The translations under genes were made by a program, and so were the position numbers. From positions 1 to 64,000 of the forward strand of contig CAUYUJ010005008.1 in NCBI GenBank assembly GCA_963575745.1: a stretch of DNA of 64,000 nucleotides, given 5' to 3'. Shown here piece after piece: positions 10,411-20,094 of this stretch. The stretch is from Prorocentrum cordatum (taxonomy: Eukaryota; Sar; Dinophyceae; Prorocentrales; Prorocentraceae). Within the stretch, counting starts at the first letter, position 1. The number at the start of each line of letters is the position of its first letter. The notes below the pieces were generated by a model. That model saw only the letters and a list, made by a program, of their open reading frames with translations, did no database searches and had not been told where the DNA came from.

Positions 10411-10515
10411 ATCGCGCCGCATCGCCGACGCAGCGGCGATGCATCGGCGACGCTGGCGATGCATCGGCGATGCATCGGCGATGCATCGGCGATGCATCGG
10501 CGACGTCGGCGTGGA
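10411..10515 (+). repeat. GATGCATCG short repeat, unit 1
   Basis: Tandem 9-12-bp copies of CGGCGATGCATCGG, each containing the palindrome ATGCAT. Confidence 0.85.
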
Positions 10516-11154
10516 GAAAACTGGGCTTCGCATCGAGCCGCGTCGCTGATGCACTGGCGATGCGGCGCGATCCTTCGAACCCATCCACTGCGATTAGCGA
10601 CATCAGGACCCCGAACCCTTTGGGAGGGGACCTGAGTCAGGAGGCCGAACAACGTCAGGGATAGGGGGTCGTTTTTGGTTGCAGCTGTATCAGACCAGAC
10701 CGCCCAGAAGTGTGATCCCTCATGCGAAGACGAGAACCTAAGCGAGACGACGTCTGCACCGTAGTATCAGGGCTAAGGGCGCTACTGTTCTCGACGGCAC
10801 TCGGACCCCATCAGGGAGGCCGCGAAAAACGCCAGGGAAGACCGCCGCAGCAACGCCTGGCCCTCCCCCGACCGTGTGCGCCACGCCGGAGAGGCCGGGG
10901 CCTCGCGCCCGAAGGCGGCGTGCGCACGGGCACCGCCCCGGCGGCGCTCTCCGCGCCATTCCGCTGCCAAGGGGCGCCGCGCCGCGACGAACCCCGGAGA
11001 ACCCAGACGCACGGCGGTGCGATGGTCTCTGCCCGCGCGCCTCTGGTGGCCTCGACCCTCGTCCCTGCCCTTCCCGATGGCGCTGGGCCCCAGGGGCCCC
11101 CGGAGGCCGAGCCTGAGCCAAGCGCCGAGCTGGAGAGGTCTGGGAGCTCCTCCG
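10516..11154 (+). other. GC-rich spacer, unit 1
   Basis: Non-tandem GC-rich sequence. Open frames exist on both strands, as expected at this GC content, but I see no recognisable protein and no reason to prefer one frame. Confidence 0.4.
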
Positions 11155-11610
11155 GCCTTCGGCGGCGGCACTCGCGACGGCGACGGCGGCAACGCCGAAG
11201 AAGGCGGCGGCAACGGCGGCGGCGGCGGCGACGGCGACGGCAGCAGTAACGGCGGCGACGTCGACGGCGGCGGCGGCGGCGGCGCAGCGGTGGCAGCGAC
11301 GGCAGCGGCGGCAACGGCGGCAGCGGCAGTGGCGGCCAAGTCGACGGCGGCGGCGGTGGCGACCAGCGGCGGTGGCGACGGCGAGGGCGGGCAGCGGCGG
11401 CGGTGCGGGGACCGCGCCGCCCTCCGGCGCCGCGAGCGCAGGCCGCTGGGCGCCGTCGGCCGCGAGCGCCCGCCGCCCCGGCGCGGCGGCCGGCGTGCCG
11501 CGCCGGAGCCTGGCGGCGGAGGCGGCGCCGGCTGCGGCGGCGGCGGAGGCGGTGGCGATGACCACGGCGGAGGCGGCGCCGGCTGCGGCGGCGGAGGCGG
11601 TGGCGACATC
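11155..11610 (+). repeat. (GGC)n-type tract, unit 1
   Basis: Imperfect CGG/GGC/GAC triplets. All six frames are open or nearly so, with Gly-, Ala-, Arg- or Pro-rich translations. Followed by an A-richer spacer (11611-11914) with no gene seen. Confidence 0.85.
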
Positions 11611-11914
11611 ACCAGGTCGACACTCCAGAAAAGCTATCTAAGGGAATTCCCACGGCGGCGACCAAAAATCATAAAACACTATGCAGGGGGGGTCCAAAAT
11701 CTGGCGGCCAACGCCCCGGACACAAAGTAGGTGGTACCAAAAAACTGGCGGCGAGACATTTCACAAAGGAAAGGTGGCATTGAAAAAACGACGACGACCG
11801 ACTCTGCCCACACTATGTATAGTATACGATGCAAACAAAACAACATATTTGAAGAAAAACTATAGAAAACGCGTTGACTCTACGCATGTAACAAACAAAT
11901 GCTTACGCCACTCA

Positions 11915-12080
11915 CGCCAAAGCCCAAGCCCTGGCCCGAGCCCGAGCCCGGACCCCGAGCCCCATCCCCAGCGTCCGAGCCCGAGCTCGAACCCGATCCC
12001 CCAAACCCAAGCCCGACCCCAAACCCACACTGAATTGAATCTCGAGCTCGAGCGCAAACCCGAGTCCGAGCCCCGAGCCG
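11915..12080 (+). repeat. GAGCCC hexamer tract, unit 1
   Basis: Imperfect CCGAGCCCGAGCCC hexamers. This is the reverse complement of the much longer GGGCTC tract at 18031-19078, so the same hexamer occurs in both orientations within one unit. Confidence 0.85.
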
Positions 12081-12099
12081 GATCCAGGACCGGAACGAT

Positions 12100-13570
12100 G
12101 AAACACGGAAACGCCGCACAGGGCACGTTCGAGCACCGAAACGCGGCAAACGGCATATAAGAGCGAAAAACGTTACAAACAGCAAATTTACCCACCAAAA
12201 CGGGGCAAAAAAAAAATAAATACAAAAACGTCGCGAGCAATAAATTACACCACGACTTCGCTAAAAACAACAAACTTGAACACTCAAGCGCCGCAGACGG
12301 CACATTCAAGACGGCAACGCCGCAAATAGCAAAAAACGCAAAAACACTGCAAAACATTTTTTTTTGTTTAAAATGCCGCAAAAACTGAAGTTGAGACGCC
12401 GCAAGAGGCACATATCAGCACCGAAACGCAAACAACTACAAATGGAATACCGACAAACCGAACATTGAAGCACCGAAACGCCGCAAGCAAAAAATACAAA
12501 AATGCCGCAAACATTAAATTGTAGCAACCAAACGCCCAAAGCAACAAATTTGACACTGACGTGCAAAACGGCACATTCGACCACCGAAACGCTGCATCAA
12601 GCAAATTTCAGCACCGAAACGACGCGAACACCAACTTTGAGCATTAAACCTCGCAAACGGCAAATTAGAGCAGCCAAACGCCAATTCAAATCAAAAATGC
12701 TGCAAGCAGCACATTTGAGCATTGGGACACAAAATATTTGGGCACGCAAACACCGTCAAAAGCAAATGTTACCACCGAAACGCTGCAAACAACACATCTC
12801 ATCACCACAACAGCAAACAACACATTTGAGCACGAAACGCTGGGAAAAAGCAATTTAAACACCCAAACGACGCAAACACCAAATTTCCATCACCGAAATG
12901 CCGCAAACGTCAAATCAAACCACGACTGCGCCGAAAACAACAAACTTAAACACTGAAACACCAGAAACTACGAATTTAAAAACTAAACGGCCGCAAACGG
13001 CAAATTTGAGACAGAAACGCCGCTTTCAATACAGGTGCGCAAAAGCACTGGAAAGCAAATTTAAAGAAAATGCCGCACAAACTGTGATTGAGACGCCGCA
13101 AAAGGCAAATGTCAGGACTGAAACGCAAACAACTACAAACGGAATACTGACAAACGGCACATTCAAACACCAAAACAGCACAAACAAAAAAGACCTAAAC
13201 GCCGCATGCAAAAAACTGTAGCACCCCAAACGTCTGAAACAGTAAATGCAATCACTGACATGCGCCAAACGGTAAATTCGACCACCGAAACGCTGCATCG
13301 AGCAAATTTCAGCACCGGAACGACGCGAACACCAAATTTGAACATTAAACGTCGCAAACGGCAAATTAGAGCAACCAAACGCCAATTCAAATTCCGAAAT
13401 GCTGCACACAGCAAATTCAAACACGGGCAAATAAAATATTTGCGCACGCAAACGCCAGCACAAGCCAAATTTCAGCACCGAAACGCTGCAAACAACAAAT
13501 CTCAACACCATAACACCGCAAACAACACATTTGAGCACGAAACGCTGGAAAAAAAAACAATTTGAACACC
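12100..13570 (+). repeat. ~27-bp A-rich array, forward segment 1, unit 1
   Basis: Degenerate tandem repeats around ACCGAAACGCCGCAAACGGC and AAATTTGAGC, period about 26-30 bp. Forward orientation throughout. Confidence 0.88.
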
Positions 13571-14298
13571 CGTTTGCGACATTTAATGCTCAAATGAGGT
13601 GTTCGCGTCGTTTCGGTGCTGGAATTTGCTCGATGCAGCGTTTCTGGTCGAATCTGCCGTTTGCCGCATGTCAAGATTAAATTTGCTGGTTTAAACGTTT
13701 CGTACAAATTTGTATTTGAGGTGTTTTGGTTTGTTTTTTGTTTGCGGCGTTTTGGTGTTTTATTATGCCGTTTGTGCGTATTCCATTTCTAATTGGTTGC
13801 GTTTCGGTGCTGACATGTGCCTCTTGCGGCGTCTGAACTTCAATTTCTGCGGCATGTTCTTTTTGAATTTGCTTCGCAGTGCCTCTGCGCGCCTGTACTT
13901 TGTGACGTTGCTGTCTCAAATGTAGTGTTTGCGGCGCTTCAATTCTGACATTCGTACTTTCCGGCGCTTCAACGTTCAAATGTGTTGTTTTCGGCGCAAT
14001 CGTGGTTTGATTTGATGTTTGCGGCGTTTCTGTGCTGGAATTGCAGCGTTTGGCTACTCTGATTTGCGGTTTCCGACGTTTGATGTTCTAATTTGATGTT
14101 TGCGGTGTTTTGGTGTTCATATTCTTTTTTCTTCCAGCGTTTTGGTGCTTAAATGTGCTGTTTGCGGCGTTGTGATGCTGAAATTGGTTGTTTGCAACAT
14201 TTTCGCTGAAATTTGCCTGGTGTGCCGTTGGCGGTGTTTAACTGGTCTAATTTGCTGTTTGCGACATTGATGCTCAAATTTGGTGTTTGCGTCGTTTG
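13571..14298 (-). repeat. ~27-bp array, inverted segment, unit 1
   Basis: The same repeat family abruptly switches to the reverse complement (GTTTGCGGCGTTTCGGTGCT, AAATTTGCT) for about 728 bp. The switch points are AACACC|CGTTTGCG at 13570/13571 and GTCGTTTGAC|AAATTAAAAC near 14300. Confidence 0.88.
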
Positions 14299-14990
14299 AC
14301 AAATTAAAACAGCGAAACGCCAATTCAAGAACAAAAATGCTCACACAACAAATCTAACCATGGGCAAACAAAAATATTTAAGCACGCAAACGCTGCGAAA
14401 CGGCAAATTTAAGCACCGAAACGCTGGAAACAACAAATCTGAGCACCAGAACTGCCACTGCAAACAACACATTTGAGCACGAAACGATGGAAAAAACAAT
14501 TTGAGCATCCAAACGACGCACACACCAAACTTGAACATCAAACGTCGCAAACCGCAAATTAGACCAACCAATCGCCGCCAACGGAACACCGAAAAGGAAT
14601 TTGAGCACGCAGACGCCGCACAAAAATGCTGGACACACACATCTAAGCACCACAACGCCGGAAACAACATTTGAACACCAAAACGCTGGGAAAAAACAAT
14701 TTGAACACCAGAACGATGAAACACCAAATTAGAACGTCAAACTTCGCAAAACGCAAATTAGAGCAGCCAAACGCCAACATCGAAAACGCATTTGAGCACG
14801 CACGCCGCATCCAAAATACTTCAAAACAATTTCAGCACTGAAACGCCGGAAACACCAACTTTGACTGTGCACGTCGCAAATCCCAAATCTGAGCATGAAA
14901 ACGCCGCAAACGGCACATCGACGCGTCAAAACGATAGGAACAACAAATTTGAGGGATCAAAACAACAATTTTAACCAGCGAAGCTTCAAA
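14299..14990 (+). repeat. ~27-bp array, forward segment 2, unit 1
   Basis: Forward orientation resumes (AGCGAAACGCC, AATTTGAGCA), more degenerate towards 14990. Confidence 0.85.
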
Positions 14991-15413
14991 TGTCACCAAA
15001 AAATCGAGAATTCATACATTTCGGCCCAGAGAAAACCAAATAAAAAACGCTTTGCTAGAATCGAATTTCTGAGCATCATATTTCCGGAACTTTTTCGGAA
15101 ATATTTTCCGTGTCTTTTATGTCCTCTCTTGCTCTTAAGCGCTGCCGTGAAAACTGATAGTAATGTGTAAATTTGCTCTCATTTGCGCCAGCCCTATTCT
15201 CTAGCTTGAACTTGTTTCGAATTATGTTCTCACGATTTCTTGACGTTATGTACTTTTTAATGCAACAGAAGAACATCCTAATCTGCAGAATCGTATTGCG
15301 TAATTTACTTGTGATAGAATGCAAACCGCTGGGATTGTTTCGCAAAAATGATGTTCTGCCGATTTGTTTAGAACCATGCGATGCTACATGTCGACCACGA
15401 AATGCTTGGAAAT
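14991..15413 (+). other. AT-rich unique block, left part (split by insertion), unit 1
   Basis: Low-GC, non-repetitive sequence with short frames only. It is continuous with 16388-16519; the two parts are adjacent in unit 2. No gene or RNA recognised. Confidence 0.6.
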
Positions 15414-16387
15414 CCCACCAGCCCTCTGGGCGTAGGTGGTCTAGAGCAGATCCTCTTCCACCCCTCCCTCTTCCCCCTTGGGGAGGGGTTTACCCCTCCC
15501 CCTACCCCCTCCCCTGGACCTGGACGGGGGGGGCCGCGGGTAGTTAGAGCGTCCAAGATGGCCCAAGACGGCTCCAAGAGCGCCTCAGAGAACCCAAGAT
15601 GAGCTCCAAGATGGCTCAAGATAGCGCAAGATCGCTCACGATGGCTCCTAAGATGGTTCCAAGAAGCCCAAAGACGGCCCCAAGATAACTCCAAGTGGCC
15701 AAACAGCTCCCCAAGGAGGCCCCGAAGAGGCCAAAATCGTCCCAAAACCTAAGGAAAATCAATGATTTTTGCTTTCTCGCCTTTTCGCTTCCGATGGCCA
15801 TCCGAGGCCTGGAGATGGCTCCAAGATGGCCCAAGAGGGCCCCAAGAGAGCCCCAAAAGAGCCCCAAGACGGCCCCAAGAGCGCCCAAGAGCACTCCAAG
15901 AGCGTTCCAAGAGGGGTCCAAGAGGCGATTTTAGGGGCTTCCGAGGGGGGACGCTAATTAAACCCCCCCTCTTGTTTGATCGACTCCCTCCAAGATGGCC
16001 CCAAAAGCGCCCCGAAGGCTCCCCAGAGCGCCTCAAGAGGGTCCCAAGAGGCGCCCAAGATGCCCCAAGGCGCCCAAAAAGCCCTCCAAGAGGCCCTCAA
16101 AAGACCCCCAAGAAGCTCCTTCCCCTCCTCCTCCTCCTCCTCCGATTCTTCCTCCTTCTCCGTCCTCCTCCTCCTCCTCCTCCTCCTCCTCTTCCCCCCT
16201 CCTCTCCTCCTCCTCCGACGACGACGACGACGACGACGACTCCTCTTCCATCCTCCCCCTCTCGGGGTCTGTGACAGCTTCCCCCGCCCTTTGTTATTCT
16301 GCATGCTCCCCGACTTCCCTGATCACCTCAACTCCCCTGAGCATCGTTTCTGGATGGGCTGGTGGGGATACGCGAAGCGTCAACAAT
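15414..16387 (+). mobile_element. 974-bp insertion with inverted terminal motifs
   Basis: Present only in unit 1; unit 2 has the empty site (TGGAAAT|TCGTATATG at 44357/44358). The junctions share AAT, so either a 3-bp target duplication or microhomology. The left end begins CCCACCAGCCC. GGGCTGGTGGG near the right end is its exact inverted match, followed by ATACGCGAAGCGTC (a small ACGC-GAA-GCGT hairpin). The interior holds CCAAGATGGC repeats, a reverse-oriented piece of the array module found at 16520-17470, and TCC/GAC triplets. It encodes no evident transposase, so it would be non-autonomous. Related right ends occur at 17790-17833, 19343-19383 and 26069-26092, and a related left end at 27565. 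Confidence 0.65.
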
Positions 16388-16519
16388 TCGTATATGAATT
16401 GTTCTCGCTCCCCGAATGCACTACCACCCGAAAACGAACTGCTTATCAGACAAATGTGACGGTTCGACGCGGCTTGAAAATTGCCAAACCCAGTCAGTGT
16501 ACAGCCTGTGCTCGCCGAA
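16388..16519 (+). other. AT-rich unique block, right part, unit 1
   Basis: Continuation of 14991-15413. Its last part (AAACCCAGTCAGTGTACAGC, then CTGTGCTCGCC) is repeated at 17843-17880. Confidence 0.6.
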
Positions 16520-17470
16520 AGCAAAAAACATTGATTTTACCTAGGTTTTGGAAGGATTTTGGCCTCTTGGGGGGGGGGCCCAAGAGGCGACTCGAGGCAC
16601 TCTAGAGGGGCAACCCTAATTGGAGCCTCCCCTTCTTTGATAGATCTCCTCCAAGATGGCCCCAAGAGCGCCCCGAAGGCTCCCAAGAGCGCCCCCAGAG
16701 ACCCCAAGAGGCCCCCAAGAAGCCTCTAAGAGGCTGCCAAGAGACCCCCAAGAGGCCCCAAGAGAGTCCAAGATGGCCCAAGACGGCTCCAAGAGCGAAA
16801 AGGCGAGAAAGCAAAAAACATTGATTTTCCTTAGGTTTTGGAAGGATTTTGGCCTCTTGGGGGGCCCAAGAGGCGACTCGAGGCACTCTAGAGGGGCAGC
16901 GCTAATATACGACCCTCCCTTCTTTGATCGATCTCCTCCAAGATGGCCCCAAGAGCGCCCCGAAGGCTCCCAAGAGCGCCCCAAGAGCGCCCCAAGCGCC
17001 CCAAGAGGGCCCCAAGAGGCCCCAAGAGGCCCCCAAGATGCCCCCAAGAGGCTCCCAAGAGACCCCCAAGAGGCCCCAAGATGCCCCCAAGATGGCCCAA
17101 GACGGCTCCAAGAGCGAAAAGGCGAGAAAGCAAAAAACATTGATTTTCCTTAGGTTTTGGACGGATTTTGGCCTCTAGGAAGGCCCAAGAGGCGATTCGA
17201 GGCACTCTAGAGGGGCAACGCTAATAAGCAACCCCCCCTTCTTGATAGATCTCCTCCAAGATGGCCCCAAGAGCGCCCCGAAGGCTCCCAAGAGCGCCCC
17301 AAGAGCGCCCCAAGAGGGCCCCAAGAGGCCCCAAGAGGCCCCCAAGAGGCCTCCAAGAGGCCTCCAAGAGACTCTCAAAAGGACACAAGAAGCTCCCCGA
17401 GATACGCAAGAGGCCCCCGGGACCGCCAAGAGGCCCCAAAGACGGCCCAAGAGGCCCCCAAGCTCGCCAT
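16520..17470 (+). repeat. CCAAGATGGC / CCCCAAGAG array in ~300-bp modules, unit 1
   Basis: Three modules, each made of a unique ~110-bp part (GCAAAAAACATTGATTTTCC, TTAGGTTTTGGA, GGCCTCTTGG, CTCTAGAGGGGCA) followed by CCCCAAGAGCG-type short repeats. Module starts are near 16520, 16810 and 17128. Confidence 0.88.
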
Positions 17471-17759
17471 TGTCCTCCTCCTCCTCCTCTTTTTCTCCTT
17501 CCTCCCTCCTCCCCCTCCCCCTCCTCCTCCTCCTCCTTCTCCTCCTCCTCCTCCTCCTTCTCGTCCTCCTCGTCCTCGCCCTCCTCCATCTCCTCCTCCT
17601 CATCTTCCTCCTCCTCCTCCTCCTCTTCCTCCTCCCCCTCCTCCTCCTGCTCCTCCTCCTGCTCCTCGTCTTCCTCCTCCTACTCCGACGACGACGACTC
17701 CTCCTACATCCTCCCCCTCTTGGAACGTATGGCGGCTTAACCCGCTCTTTGTTCTTCTG
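17471..17759 (+). repeat. (TCC)n tract, unit 1
   Basis: Imperfect TCC/TCG triplets to about 17720, ending in GACGACGACTCCTCC, then a short spacer. Confidence 0.88.
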
Positions 17760-18030
17760 CATGCTCCCCCGCTTCCCTCATCACCTCCACTCCTCTGGGG
17801 CTCATTTCTGGACGGGCTGGTGGGGATACGCGAAGCGTCTAGAATTGCGAAACCCAGTCAGTGTACAGCCTGTGCTCGCCCGCACTCACCCGTCCGCGCC
17901 CATCTGCAACCATCCACTCGCCCACTTCCGCCCGCCGACCTGCTGCTCGCCCGCTTGGCCCCACCCACGCGCACCCACCATCTCCCTGCACACCCGCCGC
18001 CACACTTACGCACTCATCCACCACGCCCGT
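17760..18030 (+). other. Right-end-like motif of the insertion family, then spacer, unit 1
   Basis: 17790-17833 (TTTCTGGACGGGCTGGTGGG then GATACGCGAAGCGTC) matches the right end of the 974-bp insertion, ending here in TAG. It is followed by AAACCCAGTCAGTGTACAGC, shared with 16486. The rest is C-rich with no gene seen. Confidence 0.6.
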
Positions 18031-19078
18031 TCCGCCGCCCTTCCGCGGTCCCTTCGCGCTGGGCTCGGGCTCGCGCGGCTCGGGCTCGGGCTCGGGCTTC
18101 GGTTCGGGTTCGGGCTCGCGTTCGAACGGCGGAACGGGCTCGCGCCCGTTCCGCCGCCCTTCCGCGGTCCCTGCGCGCTCGGCTCGAGCTCGCGCTCGCG
18201 CGGGCTCGGGCTTGGGCTCGAGCTCGCGCTCGGGCCTGGGCTCGGGTTCGGCTGCCCGTTCCGCCGCCCTTCCGCGGTCCCTTCGCGCTCGGCTCGCGCT
18301 CGCGCGAGCTCGGGATTGGGCTCGAGCTCGCGGTCGGGCTCGGGCCTGGGCTCGGGTTCGGCTTGGGCTTAGGCTCGGGCTTGGGCTCGGGCTTCGGTTC
18401 GGGCTCGGGCTCGGGCTCAAACTCGGGCTCGCGCTCGGGCTCGGGCTCGGGCTCGGTCTCGAGCTCGGGCTTCGGCTCGGGCTTCGGCTCCCGCTTGGGC
18501 TCGAGCTCAAACTCGCGCTTGGGCTCGAGCTCAAACTCGCGCTCGAGCGTCGGCTCGGGTTCGGGCTTCGGTTCGGGCCTGGCTCGCGCTCGGGCTCGGG
18601 CTCGGGCTGGGGCTCGGGTTTCGGCTCGGGCTCGGGCTCGGGCTCGGGCTTCGGTTTGGGCTCGGGCTTCGGCTCGCGCTGGAGTCCGAGCTCGGGTTCG
18701 GGTGCGGGCGCAGGCTCGGGCTGCGGCTCGGGATCGGTATCGGGAACGGGATCGCGGGGTGAGGGAGTTGGTCGGGGTCGGAATGGGGATTGGGGTCGGG
18801 GTCGGAGCGCGGGCTCGGGTTCGGGCTCGGAGCGCGGGCTCGTGCTCGGGCTCGTGCTCACGCTGGGGCTCGGTCGAGGTCGGGCTCGGATCTAGGCTCG
18901 GGCTCGGGGCGCGCGCTCGAGCTCGGGCTCGGGTCTGGGCTCGGGTTCATGCTCGGGCTCGTGCTCGTGCTCGGGCTTGGGCTCGGGGCGCGGGCTCGTG
19001 CTCTTGCTCGGGCGGGCTCGGTCAAGCTCAGGTCTAAGCGCTCGGGCTTGGGGCGCGCGCTCGGGCTGCTCGTTCGGA
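18031..19078 (+). repeat. GGGCTC hexamer tract, unit 1
   Basis: About 1 kb of imperfect GGCTCGGGCTCG hexamers. The first 270 bp contains repeated copies of CGTTCCGCCGCCCTTCCGCG followed by GTCCC. Frames of 340-405 codons on both strands (Gly-Ser, Arg-Ala, Pro-Glu dipeptides) are hexamer translations. Confidence 0.92.
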
Positions 19079-19390
19079 CTCGTGCCCCTCCCCGCATCCC
19101 CCCTCTGGACTTGGACGGGGGGGTTCGCGACGCGTCGGAGCGTCCAAGATGGCCCAAGATTGCTCCAAGAGCGCCTCGGAGAGCCCAAGCTGGCCTCCAA
19201 GATGGCTGAAGATAGCCCAAGATGCCTCAAGATGGCTTCAAGCTCCACGAAGCCCCAATACCGCGCCAAGATGGGTCCAAGCGGCCCGAGAGCTTCCCAT
19301 CTCCTCCTGTTCCTGCTCTGATCACCTCAGATCGCCTGGGCGTCGTTTCTGGATAGGCTGGTGGGGGTGCGCGAAACGTCAAGAATTAGG
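19079..19390 (+). repeat. Short CCAAGATGGC block with right-end-like motif, unit 1
   Basis: CCAAGATGGCCCAAGA-type repeats (19143-19280) followed by GTTTCTGGATAGGCTGGTGG and GGGTGCGCGAAACGTCAAG, a diverged right end of the insertion family. Confidence 0.65.
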
Positions 19391-20094
19391 CCGTCGATGT
19401 TCCCGATGAACGGTATATCCAGAAGGTTTATTATCGTGTACGTGGGCTGGGTGACATAGTAGGACGGGCGTCGCAGACGACTGGGACCTTACGCAACAAC
19501 GTCTGGTCTGGTCGGGGCGCCGAGGTGAACAACAAACGGCGAGGATCGGGCAAGATCAGAGGAGGCCGCGGCCCCAAGTGCTCCACCTGTCCGTCAATTC
19601 CCGGATCCCTGGGGCGCTCTGGGCATCGTGAGGGCGGGGTGGCAACCACCTTCGCACCTTGGCCTCCTCGGAATCACTGGAGCCACCTGGGGCAAGGACC
19701 CCCTGGCAGCGCCCGAAGAGGCGGCGAAGGAAAGCAACGGCGGGATGCACGCAGCCATGACTTTTCAGCCGCGGCCGTCGGCCATGATCGCATCAGCTAC
19801 ACGTCGCGCGTCAAATCGCGTCAAGCGCTGGTCCGTGTGACAATGACTGGGGGCCCGCAGGGCTCCCCTGGCACAGAGCGCCTCCCATTCACCGCGGGCC
19901 CAGGACCCAACCACCATTGGCGGGGAACCAGATGAATGGGGGGCACCATGACCAATTGGAGGGCTCCTGCCCCCCAGCTCGAAATGTCATAGAGGCCCAG
20001 CGGCGCGCGCCCCCGTGGCCAGTCCGCAGCGGGCACGCGCGCCGATATGTAAAGGCTCCGGCAACCAGCGCGCGGGGCCGCCCGCACTCAGACC
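19391..20094 (+). other. Spacer downstream of the large minus-strand gene, unit 1
   Basis: Non-repetitive GC-rich sequence; short overlapping frames on both strands but no recognisable protein, RNA or polyadenylation signal. It would hold the 3' untranslated region of the gene at 20095-25449. Confidence 0.4.

Noticed and set aside
8526-10652. Ser-, Pro-, Leu-, Glu- and Arg-rich proteins of 130-310 residues
   Set aside because: Direct translations of TCC, GGA and GAC triplets on both strands.
10722-11730. Ala/Gly/Arg/Pro-rich frames of up to 284 codons in the GGC region
   Set aside because: At this GC content stops are rare in all six frames and no frame stands out.
12100-14990. CRISPR array or small-RNA cluster
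   Set aside because: The ~27-bp units are degenerate throughout with no constant repeat and spacer pattern.
15414-16387. Helitron identity for the 974-bp insertion
   Set aside because: A right-hand hairpin and an A|T-type site are suggestive, but this copy lacks a CTRR 3' end (only the related motif at 17833 ends CTAG) and it has inverted internal ends, so the class is left open.
16520-17470. CCAAGATGGC repeats as reverse-complement leader copies
   Set aside because: GCCATCTTGG differs from GCCATTTTGG and the flanking bases do not fit; simple repeat growth explains it.
17820-19209. Plus-strand frames of 344-405 codons and a minus-strand 340-codon frame at the GGGCTC tract
   Set aside because: Hexamer repeats are open in many frames; translations are dipeptide runs (GS, RA, PE) without any domain.
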